Positions 7,753-17,280 of a DNA stretch of 37,915 nucleotides are shown here, in pieces. The translations under genes were made by a program, and so were the position numbers. This DNA is from CAIUVD01 sp044338255 (GTDB taxonomy: Bacteria > Planctomycetota > UBA11346): positions 1 through 37,915 of the forward strand of contig JBIILZ010000026.1 in assembly GCA_044338255.1 (NCBI GenBank). The letters run 5' to 3'. Every line of letters begins with the position of its first letter. Position 1 is the stretch's first letter. The notes under the pieces were generated by a model. It worked only from the letters and a program-made list of their open reading frames with translations. It was not told the DNA's origin and did not search any database.

Positions 7753-9171
7753 ATGTCGATCGAGCGTCGTCCGCGGGGTATGCTCCGCGAGGGTCTCAAG
7801 TTTGGTGTCCGCGAAGCATTGGTCGTCGGCGGGATGTTCGCGGCCACCGAGACGTGGTTGGTGCCGTTACTGCAGACCCGCCTTGGCGCGGCAGCGGCGG
7901 CCATCGGCCTGCTCACCATCATCCCCCAGGTCATCGGCATCGGCATGGGGCCGATCGCCCGGCGCATCATCGACCTCCTCGGCGGCAACAAGCGCGCGAG
8001 CGTGATCACCGCCGCCATCCAATGCCTGGGCTTGGCGGCCCTGTCGGTGCCCCTCCATGCGCCGGGTACGTCCTGGGCCGTGCCCCTGGCGGTGGTGCTT
8101 ATCGTCAGCATCGGCGCGGTGGGTACGATCGGCGGCCCGTCATGGGTGGCGTGGATGGGAGGCCTGATCCCGCGTTCGGTGCAAGGGCGTTATACCGGGC
8201 GGCGTCTGCGCGTGTTCCACGCCAGCCGCCTAGTCTGCGCCGGCGCCTATGCCGGCATCCTGCATTTTCTGCCGCTGACCGAAGGCCCCTGGGGACTGCA
8301 GGTGGTCTTGGCGGCGGCCGTCCTCAGTCGCGTGGCAAGCATGGCCATGCTCTGGCGCCAAGCGGATCCCCCGAAGCGTCCGGACCTGCTTGAGCAGACC
8401 TCGGCTCGCCTGCAACCCGAGCACGGCGGCTTCTGGCATTTCGTCAAAAACATGCCGCAGTCGCCGCTCGGCCGCTGGACCCTGGTGTGGTCGCTGCTGC
8501 ACTTCGGGGTGATGATCGCCGGACCGTTCTTCGCTTCGTACATGCTGGCGACGAAGGAGCATGGCGGCCTCGGACTCGCCGAAGAACCCTTCACCTTCAC
8601 CCTGCTCATCTACACCTCGACCATCGCCCGCTTGGTGACCTATCCAGCCGCCGGCAAGCTCGTCGATCTGCATGGGCCGGCCGCCATCCTCCGGCTGGCG
8701 GTGGTCATGATCGTATTGATCCCCATCGGCTGGGTCGCGACCAGTACGCTATGGGTGATCGTGCTTTTCGAAATTCTCAGTGGCGTCGCCTGGTGCCTGG
8801 CCGAGATCGCCGTCGGCCCGCTGCTGTTCTCATGCCATCGTGATCCGCAGCAGCGCGCGCAACTGATCGGCTGGCATCAGAGCGTGGTCATGACCTGCAT
8901 CGTCCTCGGCAGCGGCCTGGGGACTTTGCTGCTCGGCTCGGGATGGCTGCCGATCATCACCGGCAGCGTCTTCCATACCTTGTTCCTGGTGAGCATGCTC
9001 TGCCGCCTGCCGGCGGTGATCATGGCCATCCGACTCCTGCCGGCCTTACGCGACCTGCCCCATGACAAAGAAGGTCACGGCGAACTCTGGCGCCTGATCC
9101 CCGGAGCCGGCATCACCACCACCGTCGGCCGCGGCCTGGGCGGATTCTTCCGCCGCACCGAAGGCGAATAG
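7753..9171 (+). CDS. MFS-family membrane transporter
   Basis: 472 residues with about 12 hydrophobic helices in two halves of six, separated by a hydrophilic loop around residues 200-230 (RQADPPKRPDLLEQTSARLQ). The segment SWVAWMGGLIPRSVQGRYTGRRLR (between helices 4 and 5) corresponds to the family pattern 'W..DL.P...RG.Y.G.R' of a poorly characterised MFS group. The substrate cannot be told. The C-terminus is cytoplasmic and basic. It starts 104 bases after metB with its own possible promoter region; the bases before the ATG (CTTCCGCC) resemble those before tyrS. It ends 15 bases from the stop of the convergent ATPase gene. Confidence 0.85.
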   Translation: MSIERRPRGMLREGLKFGVREALVVGGMFAATETWLVPLLQTRLGAAAAAIGLLTIIPQVIGIGMGPIARRIIDLLGGNKRASVITAAIQCLGLAALSVPLHAPGTSWAVPLAVVLIVSIGAVGTIGGPSWVAWMGGLIPRSVQGRYTGRRLRVFHASRLVCAGAYAGILHFLPLTEGPWGLQVVLAAAVLSRVASMAMLWRQADPPKRPDLLEQTSARLQPEHGGFWHFVKNMPQSPLGRWTLVWSLLHFGVMIAGPFFASYMLATKEHGGLGLAEEPFTFTLLIYTSTIARLVTYPAAGKLVDLHGPAAILRLAVVMIVLIPIGWVATSTLWVIVLFEILSGVAWCLAEIAVGPLLFSCHRDPQQRAQLIGWHQSVVMTCIVLGSGLGTLLLGSGWLPIITGSVFHTLFLVSMLCRLPAVIMAIRLLPALRDLPHDKEGHGELWRLIPGAGITTTVGRGLGGFFRRTEGE

Positions 9172-9186
9172 CAGGCGAATAAAAGC

Positions 9187-12100
9187 TCAGCCCTCGGGTC
9201 GGCGCTCCAATTCGATGCGCTGCGAATCGCGATGTTTCGCAAGCACCTCGCGCATCTCCCCGGCCACGCTGGCGAGTTCAGCACGGGCCTTGGCCTGGCC
9301 GCCGGTGTATTTCGTCAGCAGCTCGAGCACCGGGATCAGGCTCGTCTCCAAGACCTGCAGATGGTGCTCGTAGAGTTTGGCATAATAGGACGGAAGCGTA
9401 TTGATCACTTCCAATTTCACCTCCGGTGGCTTGGGTATTTCAGGAACGATCTGCGGCCGACCCAAGGTCTCGGCGATCGCGGTCACCCCCTGCACCAGCT
9501 TGGACAACTGCAAGACCGCATGCGCGAGCGGATCCTCAGCCCCGGCAAGTTCCGTGCGGCGCGCGAATCCCCGGCAGATCTCGGTCCAGCGGGCGCGCTC
9601 AGCGGGGTCCGCCAACCATCCGAAGAGCTCCTTGAGCTTGAGGAGGTTGGCCTCCGCGCCCTGGGTCAGGGTCTGGGATTCCTGGCGGTAATGATCGAGG
9701 ATCAGGGCCTCGACCTCGGCCGTGGTCATCGCCGCCGCCACCCGCGCCGTGAGCTTGCCCATGTTGCGGTAGCTGCCCTGCAGCTTGAAGAGCGGCTCGG
9801 TGCGATCGGCGTCGGCCTGGGCGGCCGAGGCGATGTAGGCCTGATTGACCATGAGCAGGTGCTGCTGGATGCGCACGAGGTGCGCGAACAGCTGCCCCAG
9901 TTCGGAGATCTCGCTGGCGGTATAAGGATGCTCCAACTCGCTCAGGACGCTCTCGTCACCGCTCGCGAGGCGCAGCAGACGCCGCACATCGGCCGGTGAG
10001 CGCGCCGCCAAAGGCTTCAAGGCGGGATGCGCCACCAGGGCATTCTCGATATAGGAATAAGCGAAGGCCTCGGCCGCCCCCCCGACGATGTCGCCGAGAT
10101 TGCAGGTATCGGCGCGATTGGCGAGCATGTCCGGGATGCGAAAGCGGGCGCCGCTTTCGGTATAGGGATTGCCGGCCATGCACACCACGAAGCGCTTTCC
10201 GCGCAGATCGAAGGTCGTCGGCTGGCCATCGCGGACGCCTTCCACGCGCCGCGTACCATCGCACAGCGAAATGAACCGCTGCAGCAGTTCCGACGAGGTG
10301 TGCTGGATGTCGTCGAGATAGAGCAGCACGTTGGTGCCCATAGCGAAGGCCAGATTGATGCGCTCGACCTCTTGACGCGCGGCGACGTCGGGCGCCGCCG
10401 CCGGATCGAGACTGGTCACCAGATGACCGAGGGCCGGGCCGTTGACCTTCACCAGCACCAGGCCGAGGACCGACGCGACGTACTCCATGAGCGTGGTCTT
10501 GCCGTAACCCGGCGGCGAAATCAGCAGTAGCAGGCCCTGCTGATCGGTGCGCCGGCCGGCCCCCAGGGCGCCGATCTGCTTGGCGAAATTGTCTCCGATC
10601 AAGGGCAGCAGGACCTCGTCGATCAACCGATTGCGCACGAAGCTCGCCAACACCTGCGGCTTGAAATCCTGCAAGCGCAGGCGTTGGCGTTCAGCCGCGA
10701 CGACCCGTGCGCGGGCGGCCTGATAGGCGCGATAGGCGGGGACGTGCACGGTTTGGTGGTCGGTCAGCCGCGCCACCATCTCGGTGAGCCGCAGCTCGCA
10801 GCGGCCTTCGTGGATCCGCGCATGGGTGCTCAGCAAGCCTTCGACGACCACGGTTGTCGCCACGCTAACGGTTTCGCGCCCGAGGTGCGGATGCAGCAGC
10901 TCGACGACGACTTCAGGCACCGCTTCGCTCAGCTCGGGCGCGTGACGCTCGGCATAGGTCCGCACCCACGCCGTCAGCACCTGCTCGTCGGCAATGGGAG
11001 CCGCCGTCAGCTGATCATGGCACCAGGCTTGGAAGCGTTCGCACAAGGTCGCCGCCGCTGCCGAACGGACGAAGACCGGGTGATTGCCGCGCGCCAGTTC
11101 CGCATGCAGATACGCGCCGGCGGCGGCGGTGCCGGCCAGCGCCGTGCAGCGCTCACGCACCGCCAGCAATTCGGGGAGCGGCTCCTTGCCCAGGCGGCGG
11201 TGCACTTCCGCCAAGGCCCGGCAGCGCGTCGCGAGAGCTTCCTCGGCTTTCTCGGCTTTCTCGGCATGTCCGACACGCTCGGCCCAGGCACGTTGCGCCA
11301 AGGCGCGATCGGTGGCGGGCGTCGCCAGCAGACCGCCAGCGGCGCGCAGGTGCAGCATCGCCCGCACCAGCTTCAGCGCGTCCGCATCATGGATTCCACG
11401 TTCATAGCCGTGATCGGAATGGGCGACGGTGAAATCGTGGATAGCGCGGACGATGGCCGCCTCATCGACGCCCGCCGCCGGTACCTGCGCCAGCTGCTCG
11501 ACGACGTTCCAGGCGAGATATTCGGCCTTCGCGACGCTGGCGGTCTCGGCTTCCGACGGCCATTCCCAGAACGCCTGGGTGCCGGCGAGTTCGTTCGCCG
11601 GCACCGGTCGCTCGTACTCGGTACCGGTGAGATGGAACACCAGCCCGGGGACGCCCTCGGCGTTCTTACGCGGCAACAAGGTCAGCTCCAGGGGCGTCGC
11701 ATTCAACGAGAACCGGTGCCGGCCGAGGCGCACCGCGCCGGCTTCGTCGAAGAGTTCGGCACGATCGCGCAAGCGCCGCAGACCGGCATCGCGGGCCGCC
11801 GACAGGCGACCTTCGGCGTCGCCCGCCGCTACCGTGCTGCCCAGCTGGGAAAGATTCGCGATCAGCGCCCGGGCCTTGGCCACCAGCGGATCCGCGGCCA
11901 GATAGGCCTGCAATTCCTCGCGGGTGGCGACCCCCTGGCAGCGGCGCGAGATCGTCGCCAGGATGCGCTCCAGAGCCTGCACCAGACCGTCGGCGTGACG
12001 CGCCCGGGCATCGAGGAGCTGCTGCTTCCGGGCGGCAAAAGCTTCCGAGAGTTCCGCCCGACGCGAGCCCAGCTCGGCGATGAATTCGGGGAACTCCCCG

Positions 12101-14277
12101 AACTTCCCTTCCAGCTCTTCGACCTGGATGAGCAGTTTGCCGGCGAGTTCGTCGCAGCGCTGGGGATCGCTGGCCAATCCCAGGCTGTTGGCGGTGGCCT
12201 GGGCCAGCAACTGCATATGCACCGCGAAGGCACTACGGCCCTCGGCCTGACCCAGGCTGGTGCGACGGTTCGCCACCACCGCCCGGGCCCGCCCAACACC
12301 GGCGTAGATCCCGGCGATGCGTTCGAGGATGGCGGTGCGTTGAGTCTGGTCGGCGATGTCCAGCGAGCCCACAGTCTCGACCAGGACATCGATCCCCGCC
12401 GCGAGATCGTCGAGGCGCTGACGCAAGGGCCCGGCGGTGGCGACGCTGGTGGCAGCGGCGCCTTCCGCCTCGATGCGCGTGATCTCCGTGCTGGTGGCCT
12501 GCAGGGCGACGTCGCTGAGCAGGAATTCCACCGCCCGAGCACTCGCCGTGCGCAAGGCCATAGCCACGCGTTCATCGAGGGCGGCGATGGCCGCGGCATC
12601 GACGAAGCGGATCTCGGCGAGCCCGGCGAGCTGTCCGCGCATGGCGCGCAGACGCGCGAGTGGTTCGACCTTATCTTCGAGGCGAGAGCTTGCGAGATCA
12701 CTCTTGGTGCCGCGCTCAAGGTCGAACAGCAAGGTCTCCACCCGCGTCTTGGCTTCCGCGACCTGGCCGGCAGCGGCCTGCGTCAATTCACTGATCTTGG
12801 CGAATTCATCGATGACCTGGGAGATGGTGGTACGCAGTTCGGCGAGCCCGGTGGCGAGCTCGGGGAATGTCGCCAACCAGGGATAGGCATCATGCAGACG
12901 CGCGACATGCGCCTGCATGCCATCGTAGATCGGCCGCGTCGGCACCGGCGAACCCGCCAGCCGCTGGAGGTACAGAAGATCCGAGACCGCCCGCACCAGC
13001 TCGCGATTTCCCAAGCGAGCGAGGAAGGAATCCTCCCTGGGCAGCAGCGACAGCTGATGCTCATCCGAACAGAACGGGGTCTTCCATACCTGCAGCACGT
13101 GGATGCGAGTGGGCTCGGCCTCGGCCCGCAGCACCACCACGCGCCCATCCGCAAGGTTGCACCAGCTATGGCAGGCGATCGGCGAGGCCAATTCGCGGGT
13201 GATGAGGTTGTACATCAGCAGCAGGTAGCTGCCGACATCGCGCCGATAGAAGACATAGCAGACGTCTTCGCCGTTGGGGGCCCGCACCGCGCGCTTGAAT
13301 TCCATGCCCGCGGCATCGACCGGGAAGCGCTTCACGCGCCCGTCGGCCAACCACCCACCGCCGGGAAAGATCAGCCCCTGGCCTTCGGGAAGCTGCTGGC
13401 ACGAAAGCCCGATCTCGTCGATGCGCACGACCTCTTGGGTACGGCGGTTATACACCAGATAACGGAAAGTGCGTTCCTGATAGGGCCGGATCTTGAGCAG
13501 GATGCAGGATTCGAGCTCGGCGAAATGGATCTCGGCGTCATCCAATCCCTGAATGGCGTTGTCTACCGGCTCGCAATAGATGCCCAGACCGGTGGCAGTG
13601 TTGTTCTCAATCTTGACCGTGAGATCGCCTCCGATGCATTCGACAAAGATGGTGTCGCTGATGTTGACATGCGGATGCGGACCGAGGACATGCAGTTCGC
13701 GGGTCGAACGGGTCCAGGCGAAATCCTGGGCGGGCGGAAAGACATAGTCGCGTTCGCCACGGGCATCGCGGTAACGCAGCCCTTCGCGCACCACATCGAA
13801 GCGCAGGACCCTGGTGTCGGTGAGGCGCAGCCCAGTCTGGAAAACCACCAGTATGAGCTCGCCGGTCCGCCGCAGATGCAGGAGCCGGGCATCCTTGTAA
13901 TACTGGAACAGTTCCGAAAAGTCGCGTAGGAAACCGTCCTCGACCAGCAGCGTCGAAGCGCAGTTCCCGATGCCCTCGGTAGTCTCGGCAAGTTCGGTGA
14001 AGATGTCGCCGGGGACGACCTTTGAACGCAGGCCGATCACGACCTCGCAACCGAGGATGAAACGCGGACCGGCGGGCGTCTCGATCACCACCAGGTCGCG
14101 CGGCACGCTGGCATTCTCGGTGCGCACGCGATGAGTTCCGATCAGCTCGATGGCGATCGATCCGAAGAGCCGCTTGCGCTCCTGCTCAAGATTGCCGACG
14201 GCGCTCGCCAGCCCCGCCACCTGGTGTTCCAGGCGGCGGCGGATGACGTCAAAGGTCGTATTTTCAAGCTCGATCAT
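9187..14277 (-). CDS. Giant AAA+ 'DNA repair ATPase' (DUF3686 family)
   Basis: 1696 residues, last gene of a three-gene operon. The N-terminal 400-450 residues form repeating beta-rich units (LRRTGELILVVFQTGLRLTDTRVLRFD and similar) matching the DUF3686 region. Residues of about 450-850 are Ala/Leu/Glu-rich and probably coiled coil. A single AAA+ module follows: Walker A PPGYGKTT with Lys1260, Walker B YLDDIQ with Asp1322-Asp1323, and a sensor-1-like CMAGNPYTESG at about 1360-1370. The C-terminus (about 1480-1696) is helical. Family members carry the database name 'DNA repair ATPase', but to my knowledge direct evidence is thin; genomic pairing with flotillin and YqiJ-like proteins suggests a membrane or envelope role. 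ATG 14277 has AGGGAA 7 bases upstream. The frame is intact over 5 kb. Confidence 0.85.
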   Translation of the reverse strand: MIELENTTFDVIRRRLEHQVAGLASAVGNLEQERKRLFGSIAIELIGTHRVRTENASVPRDLVVIETPAGPRFILGCEVVIGLRSKVVPGDIFTELAETTEGIGNCASTLLVEDGFLRDFSELFQYYKDARLLHLRRTGELILVVFQTGLRLTDTRVLRFDVVREGLRYRDARGERDYVFPPAQDFAWTRSTRELHVLGPHPHVNISDTIFVECIGGDLTVKIENNTATGLGIYCEPVDNAIQGLDDAEIHFAELESCILLKIRPYQERTFRYLVYNRRTQEVVRIDEIGLSCQQLPEGQGLIFPGGGWLADGRVKRFPVDAAGMEFKRAVRAPNGEDVCYVFYRRDVGSYLLLMYNLITRELASPIACHSWCNLADGRVVVLRAEAEPTRIHVLQVWKTPFCSDEHQLSLLPREDSFLARLGNRELVRAVSDLLYLQRLAGSPVPTRPIYDGMQAHVARLHDAYPWLATFPELATGLAELRTTISQVIDEFAKISELTQAAAGQVAEAKTRVETLLFDLERGTKSDLASSRLEDKVEPLARLRAMRGQLAGLAEIRFVDAAAIAALDERVAMALRTASARAVEFLLSDVALQATSTEITRIEAEGAAATSVATAGPLRQRLDDLAAGIDVLVETVGSLDIADQTQRTAILERIAGIYAGVGRARAVVANRRTSLGQAEGRSAFAVHMQLLAQATANSLGLASDPQRCDELAGKLLIQVEELEGKFGEFPEFIAELGSRRAELSEAFAARKQQLLDARARHADGLVQALERILATISRRCQGVATREELQAYLAADPLVAKARALIANLSQLGSTVAAGDAEGRLSAARDAGLRRLRDRAELFDEAGAVRLGRHRFSLNATPLELTLLPRKNAEGVPGLVFHLTGTEYERPVPANELAGTQAFWEWPSEAETASVAKAEYLAWNVVEQLAQVPAAGVDEAAIVRAIHDFTVAHSDHGYERGIHDADALKLVRAMLHLRAAGGLLATPATDRALAQRAWAERVGHAEKAEKAEEALATRCRALAEVHRRLGKEPLPELLAVRERCTALAGTAAAGAYLHAELARGNHPVFVRSAAAATLCERFQAWCHDQLTAAPIADEQVLTAWVRTYAERHAPELSEAVPEVVVELLHPHLGRETVSVATTVVVEGLLSTHARIHEGRCELRLTEMVARLTDHQTVHVPAYRAYQAARARVVAAERQRLRLQDFKPQVLASFVRNRLIDEVLLPLIGDNFAKQIGALGAGRRTDQQGLLLLISPPGYGKTTLMEYVASVLGLVLVKVNGPALGHLVTSLDPAAAPDVAARQEVERINLAFAMGTNVLLYLDDIQHTSSELLQRFISLCDGTRRVEGVRDGQPTTFDLRGKRFVVCMAGNPYTESGARFRIPDMLANRADTCNLGDIVGGAAEAFAYSYIENALVAHPALKPLAARSPADVRRLLRLASGDESVLSELEHPYTASEISELGQLFAHLVRIQQHLLMVNQAYIASAAQADADRTEPLFKLQGSYRNMGKLTARVAAAMTTAEVEALILDHYRQESQTLTQGAEANLLKLKELFGWLADPAERARWTEICRGFARRTELAGAEDPLAHAVLQLSKLVQGVTAIAETLGRPQIVPEIPKPPEVKLEVINTLPSYYAKLYEHHLQVLETSLIPVLELLTKYTGGQAKARAELASVAGEMREVLAKHRDSQRIELERRPEG

Positions 14278-14323
14278 CGCACTTCCCTTACCTTGGAACC
14301 ATCACTGAACTCACCCCTCCCGC

Positions 14324-16192
14324 TCAGCGGGTCAGGGCCTTGGCCGCCGCCAGATTGGCGACGTCCGCCGACGACATGCGTCCGAGCAGATCCTTGAGAT
14401 CGTCGGGCAGGCTGCGCTCGCCGTCGAGGTACTCCTTGAGCACCGACTGCAGCGCGGTGCTGCTGCCGATGGTCGTATCGATGCTGCGCCCGGCGCCGAT
14501 CGCACCCACCAGGCGGTCGAAGATCTGCCCTTCGCCGCCGACGATCTGCACGTTGGCATTCTTGAGCGATTCCGCGAGGACCTTCGCCGAGTTCTCGGCG
14601 ATGGTGCCCTGCATCGCCAACTTGGCCTTGGCGATCTCAATGTCGCCCTGCAGGCGCAGACGGAATTCCTCATGTTCACGGGTCGCATCAGAGAGCTTGG
14701 CCATCGCTCCGGCTTTTTCCGAGAGGCCCCGGGCCTCGGCGAGCATCTTGCCTTCGATGGCCGAGGCTTCGGCCTCGCCACGCTGGGCAATGACCAGGGT
14801 CTCGGCCTGAGCGACCTTGACCTTCGCCAAGCCTTCGGCGGCGGCCTCGGCCTGTTTGCCTTCCGAGCGCCGGATCGCGGCCATGGCTTCCTTCTCGGCG
14901 ATGGTCTGATCAGCCTCGGCGAGGGTCAGGCGCTCCTTGGCATGCTGGACCGCCACCAGCGATTCGGCCTCGGCGAGGGAGACTTCCTTGATGCGGATCT
15001 CCTGGGCCTGCTGATCGGCCTTGATCAGCGCCGCGTCGCGGACACGCCGCGCATCCGCGAGCAGGCGGACGTCCTTGATGCGCTCCTCCTCTTCGGCCAC
15101 GGCACGTTCGACCACGATCCGGTCACGGATGACCTCGGCGATCTGCTTGCGTTCCTCGGCGATGATCTTCTCACGCTCGATGTTCGACAGTTCGACGGCG
15201 CGTTCACGCGCCACCGCCTGCAGCATGCGATCCTTCTCGACCCGTTCGCCTTCGACGGCGACGGCACCTTCGCGGTTCTTGCCGGCGATCTGCACTTCGC
15301 GATCGGCATTCTGCTTCTGCACGCCGAGTTCCTGATCGACCGCGATCTGGGCCTCGGTGGCGCGCTTGCGCTCTTCGGCCTCGACGCGCAGCTGTTCGGC
15401 GGATTCGCGGGCGCGCACAGTGGCGATCTCGCGCTGCTGTTTGGCTTCGGCTTCGCACTGCTGACGTTCGAGCGAGAGGATCGCCTCGCGGGCTTCGACG
15501 TCCTGCTTCTTGATCTTCTTCTGCGTCTCGCGTTCGATCTCGTTGGCCTTCATCTTCTGCAGCGAGGTCAGCTCGATGATCTTCTTGCGACCTTCGCTAT
15601 CGAGGATGTTGTCGGGATCGAGCATGGTCAGCGGGGTCTGCTCGATAAAGTCGATCGCCGCGTCCTCCAAGGCGTAGCCGTTGAGATTACGCCCGATGAC
15701 CTTGACGATCTCGTCTTTGAACTCGTCACGCTGATTGTAGAGATCGACGAACTCCATGCGCTTGCCGACGGTCTTCAAGGCCTCGCTGAACTTCGCCAGG
15801 AACAGCTCCTCGAGGGTCTTCTGATCCGAGGCCCGATGCACGCCGACGCTGGTGGCGACGCGCATGACATCTTCAGCGGTCTTGTTGATGCGCACGAAAA
15901 ACGTCACCTTGATGTCGGCGCGGATGTTGTCCTTGCAGATCAGGCCATTGGCGCCCCGACGATCGACTTCGATGGTCTTCAGGGAGATGTCCATGACCTC
16001 GCTGCGGTTGACCACCGGCAGGACCACGGCTCCGGAAAAGGAGACTTCAGCCCCGCTGCGCAGACGGGTGATGATCAGGGCGTGGCCCTGTTCGACGGTG
16101 TGATAAAAAGCCTTGAGCACTGCCAGGATGAAGAGCATCAGGATGAAGATGCCAACGCCCACGGCGATGATCAGGATGGTGAACGGATCCAT
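14324..16192 (-). CDS. yqiK: Flotillin / SPFH-domain protein (YqiK-like)
   Basis: 622 residues. One N-terminal membrane helix (about 5-27, ILIIAVGVGIFILMLFILAVL) is followed by an SPFH/band-7 domain (about 30-200, including EQGHALIITR, GAVVLPVVNRSEVMDISLKTIEV and DIKVTFFVRI). A long coiled coil rich in Glu, Ala, Arg and Lys (about 205-510) with EAEA-type repeats comes next, then a C-terminal flotillin tail ending in LLGRMSSADVANLAAAKALTR. Flotillins assemble into large cage-like oligomers that organise membrane microdomains. The gene begins 9 bases after the YqiJ-like gene (AGGA 9 bases upstream of the start) and is followed by the giant ATPase gene 46 bases on, so all three are very likely cotranscribed. 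E. coli yqiJ-yqiK has the same first two genes. Confidence 0.93.
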   Translation of the reverse strand: MDPFTILIIAVGVGIFILMLFILAVLKAFYHTVEQGHALIITRLRSGAEVSFSGAVVLPVVNRSEVMDISLKTIEVDRRGANGLICKDNIRADIKVTFFVRINKTAEDVMRVATSVGVHRASDQKTLEELFLAKFSEALKTVGKRMEFVDLYNQRDEFKDEIVKVIGRNLNGYALEDAAIDFIEQTPLTMLDPDNILDSEGRKKIIELTSLQKMKANEIERETQKKIKKQDVEAREAILSLERQQCEAEAKQQREIATVRARESAEQLRVEAEERKRATEAQIAVDQELGVQKQNADREVQIAGKNREGAVAVEGERVEKDRMLQAVARERAVELSNIEREKIIAEERKQIAEVIRDRIVVERAVAEEEERIKDVRLLADARRVRDAALIKADQQAQEIRIKEVSLAEAESLVAVQHAKERLTLAEADQTIAEKEAMAAIRRSEGKQAEAAAEGLAKVKVAQAETLVIAQRGEAEASAIEGKMLAEARGLSEKAGAMAKLSDATREHEEFRLRLQGDIEIAKAKLAMQGTIAENSAKVLAESLKNANVQIVGGEGQIFDRLVGAIGAGRSIDTTIGSSTALQSVLKEYLDGERSLPDDLKDLLGRMSSADVANLAAAKALTR

Positions 16193-16201
16193 GTGCGATT
16201 C

Positions 16202-17008
16202 CTATTGTGATTGCGGCTGCCGTTGCGGCGCCGGTGATGGAGAAGTGGGAAGGAAAGATTCCGTACGTTCGGCCGACCACGGCGGGTCTCCGCCTGGCGC
16301 CTGAGCGAGCGCTTGAGTGGGCGCTTGAGTGGGCGCTTGAATGAGAGCTGGACCCGGCGGGGACGCCTGCAGATGCACGGCCGGACCGACCAAGTAGAGC
16401 TCGCGCTCAGGATCGTAATCGACGATGATCACCAGCTCATCGCGGCGAAAGTTCAGTTCGGGGCGAATGGCCACGACCTGGAGCAGCATCTCCGCATCTT
16501 CGACAAGGCAGCTGGCGGTACCGAAGGACGCATCGCAGGTTGCGGAAGTAATGCGGGCTTCGCGACCCAGCAGCGAGATGCCCATCGTCACTCCCCGGTC
16601 CAGCGTCGAAAAGACCGCCCGCAGCGGCCGACAGGCACCCCCGGTCAAGGGCAAGGCGATGAGCAAGGCACCCACCAGCACCACCGGCCACCACAGACCG
16701 CACAAGGCCAAGGCCATCGCCACCGACCAGGCGCTGAAGAAGAGGATGCTGAGGATGACGGTGAGCGGTACGCGGCCGAGCGAGAGGAATTCGAAGAAGC
16801 CCGAAAACCAATGCGGGTCATGCCCATCGCTATCGCCATCGCTACCAGCATGACCATGGCCATGGCCATCCACCTCATGGTGGAGATGCAGGATATCGAG
16901 ATCGACGGCCCCAAGAATGACTAGCAGCCAGTACATGCCGGTGGCGATGAGCAGAGCCGTATACGGCGCCACTCCTCCGGACATCAGCGCACGTAGGAAT
17001 TCATCCAT
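16202..17008 (-). CDS. yqiJ: YqiJ/NfeD-like OB-fold membrane protein with His/Asp-rich loop
   Basis: 268 residues, first gene of the flotillin operon. Three membrane helices (about 14-35, 80-101, 104-122) precede a beta-rich OB-fold-like domain (about 135-215: GVTMGISLLGREARITSATCD to ELVIIVDYDPERELYLVGP). Helices 1 and 2 are separated by an exposed stretch with HGHGHAGSDGDSDGHDPH (about 49-67), unusually rich in His and Asp and a plausible metal-binding loop. The tail contains tandem Ala-Pro-Thr-Gln repeats (see the 12-base repeat). NfeD/YqiJ proteins are obligate-type partners of SPFH proteins, anchoring or regulating their assembly. ATG 17008 is supported by GAGG 6 bases upstream. Confidence 0.85.
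   Translation of the reverse strand: MDEFLRALMSGGVAPYTALLIATGMYWLLVILGAVDLDILHLHHEVDGHGHGHAGSDGDSDGHDPHWFSGFFEFLSLGRVPLTVILSILFFSAWSVAMALALCGLWWPVVLVGALLIALPLTGGACRPLRAVFSTLDRGVTMGISLLGREARITSATCDASFGTASCLVEDAEMLLQVVAIRPELNFRRDELVIIVDYDPERELYLVGPAVHLQASPPGPALIQAPTQAPTQALAQAPGGDPPWSAERTESFLPTSPSPAPQRQPQSQ
16309..16344. repeat. 12-base tandem repeat inside the YqiJ-like gene
   Basis: GCGCTTGAGTGG occurs at 16309-16320 and 16321-16332, with a diverged third copy at 16333-16344 and a degenerate partial unit before them. On the coding strand each unit reads Pro-Thr-Gln-Ala. It lengthens the disordered tail of the protein without changing frame. Confidence 0.8.
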
Positions 17009-17265
17009 TAGGACCTCACAAAAAGGACGAGCACCATCTTCCTAATCGTCAATCCGGCAAGCATCGAACGCTTACAAATAAACTTGTCAGAATCGCCGAT
17101 CGACCCGGCCATGGTGCCACGCGCTGCCGCGGCAAGCGTAGCTCTGGAACCGCTAGCATTGAGCCCCTCAATTGTGGAATCATTTCTCACGTGCTTGACC
17201 TCGTAGGCGGAGATTGCCGTGCGCGGATCGTCCTTCTGGCGCATCTCCAGCGCTCGCTGCGCCAC
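17008..17265 (-). CDS. Possible small ORF or gene remnant, unrecognised
   Basis: An 85-codon frame starting GTG (17265), or ATG a few codons on after CTGGAG. It begins MAQRALEMRQKDDPRTAISAYEVKH with codon use like its neighbours, then drops into lower-GC, atypical codons (about 17020-17170) and runs to the start codon of the YqiJ-like gene. I recognise no domain. The 510-base stretch 17009-17518 otherwise holds only the small frame at 17281-17430, and the promoter of the flotillin operon must lie here, but I see no strong -35/-10 pair. This may be a decayed gene 3' end whose AT-richer tail became the promoter. Confidence 0.2.
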   Translation of the reverse strand: MAQRALEMRQKDDPRTAISAYEVKHVRNDSTIEGLNASGSRATLAAAARGTMAGSIGDSDKFICKRSMLAGLTIRKMVLVLFVRS

Positions 17266-17280
17266 TCCTGACTTGGTCGA

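Noticed and set aside
10684..13929. A 1081-codon open frame on the plus strand
   Set aside because: It lies antisense inside the AAA+ ATPase gene. Its product is a Gly/Arg/Gln-rich string without domains, as expected of a mirror frame in GC-rich coding DNA.
14672..16210. A 512-codon plus-strand open frame rich in Leu/Phe/Asp
   Set aside because: It is the reverse of the flotillin coiled coil: Glu/Ala/Lys codons read backward give Leu/Phe/Gly.
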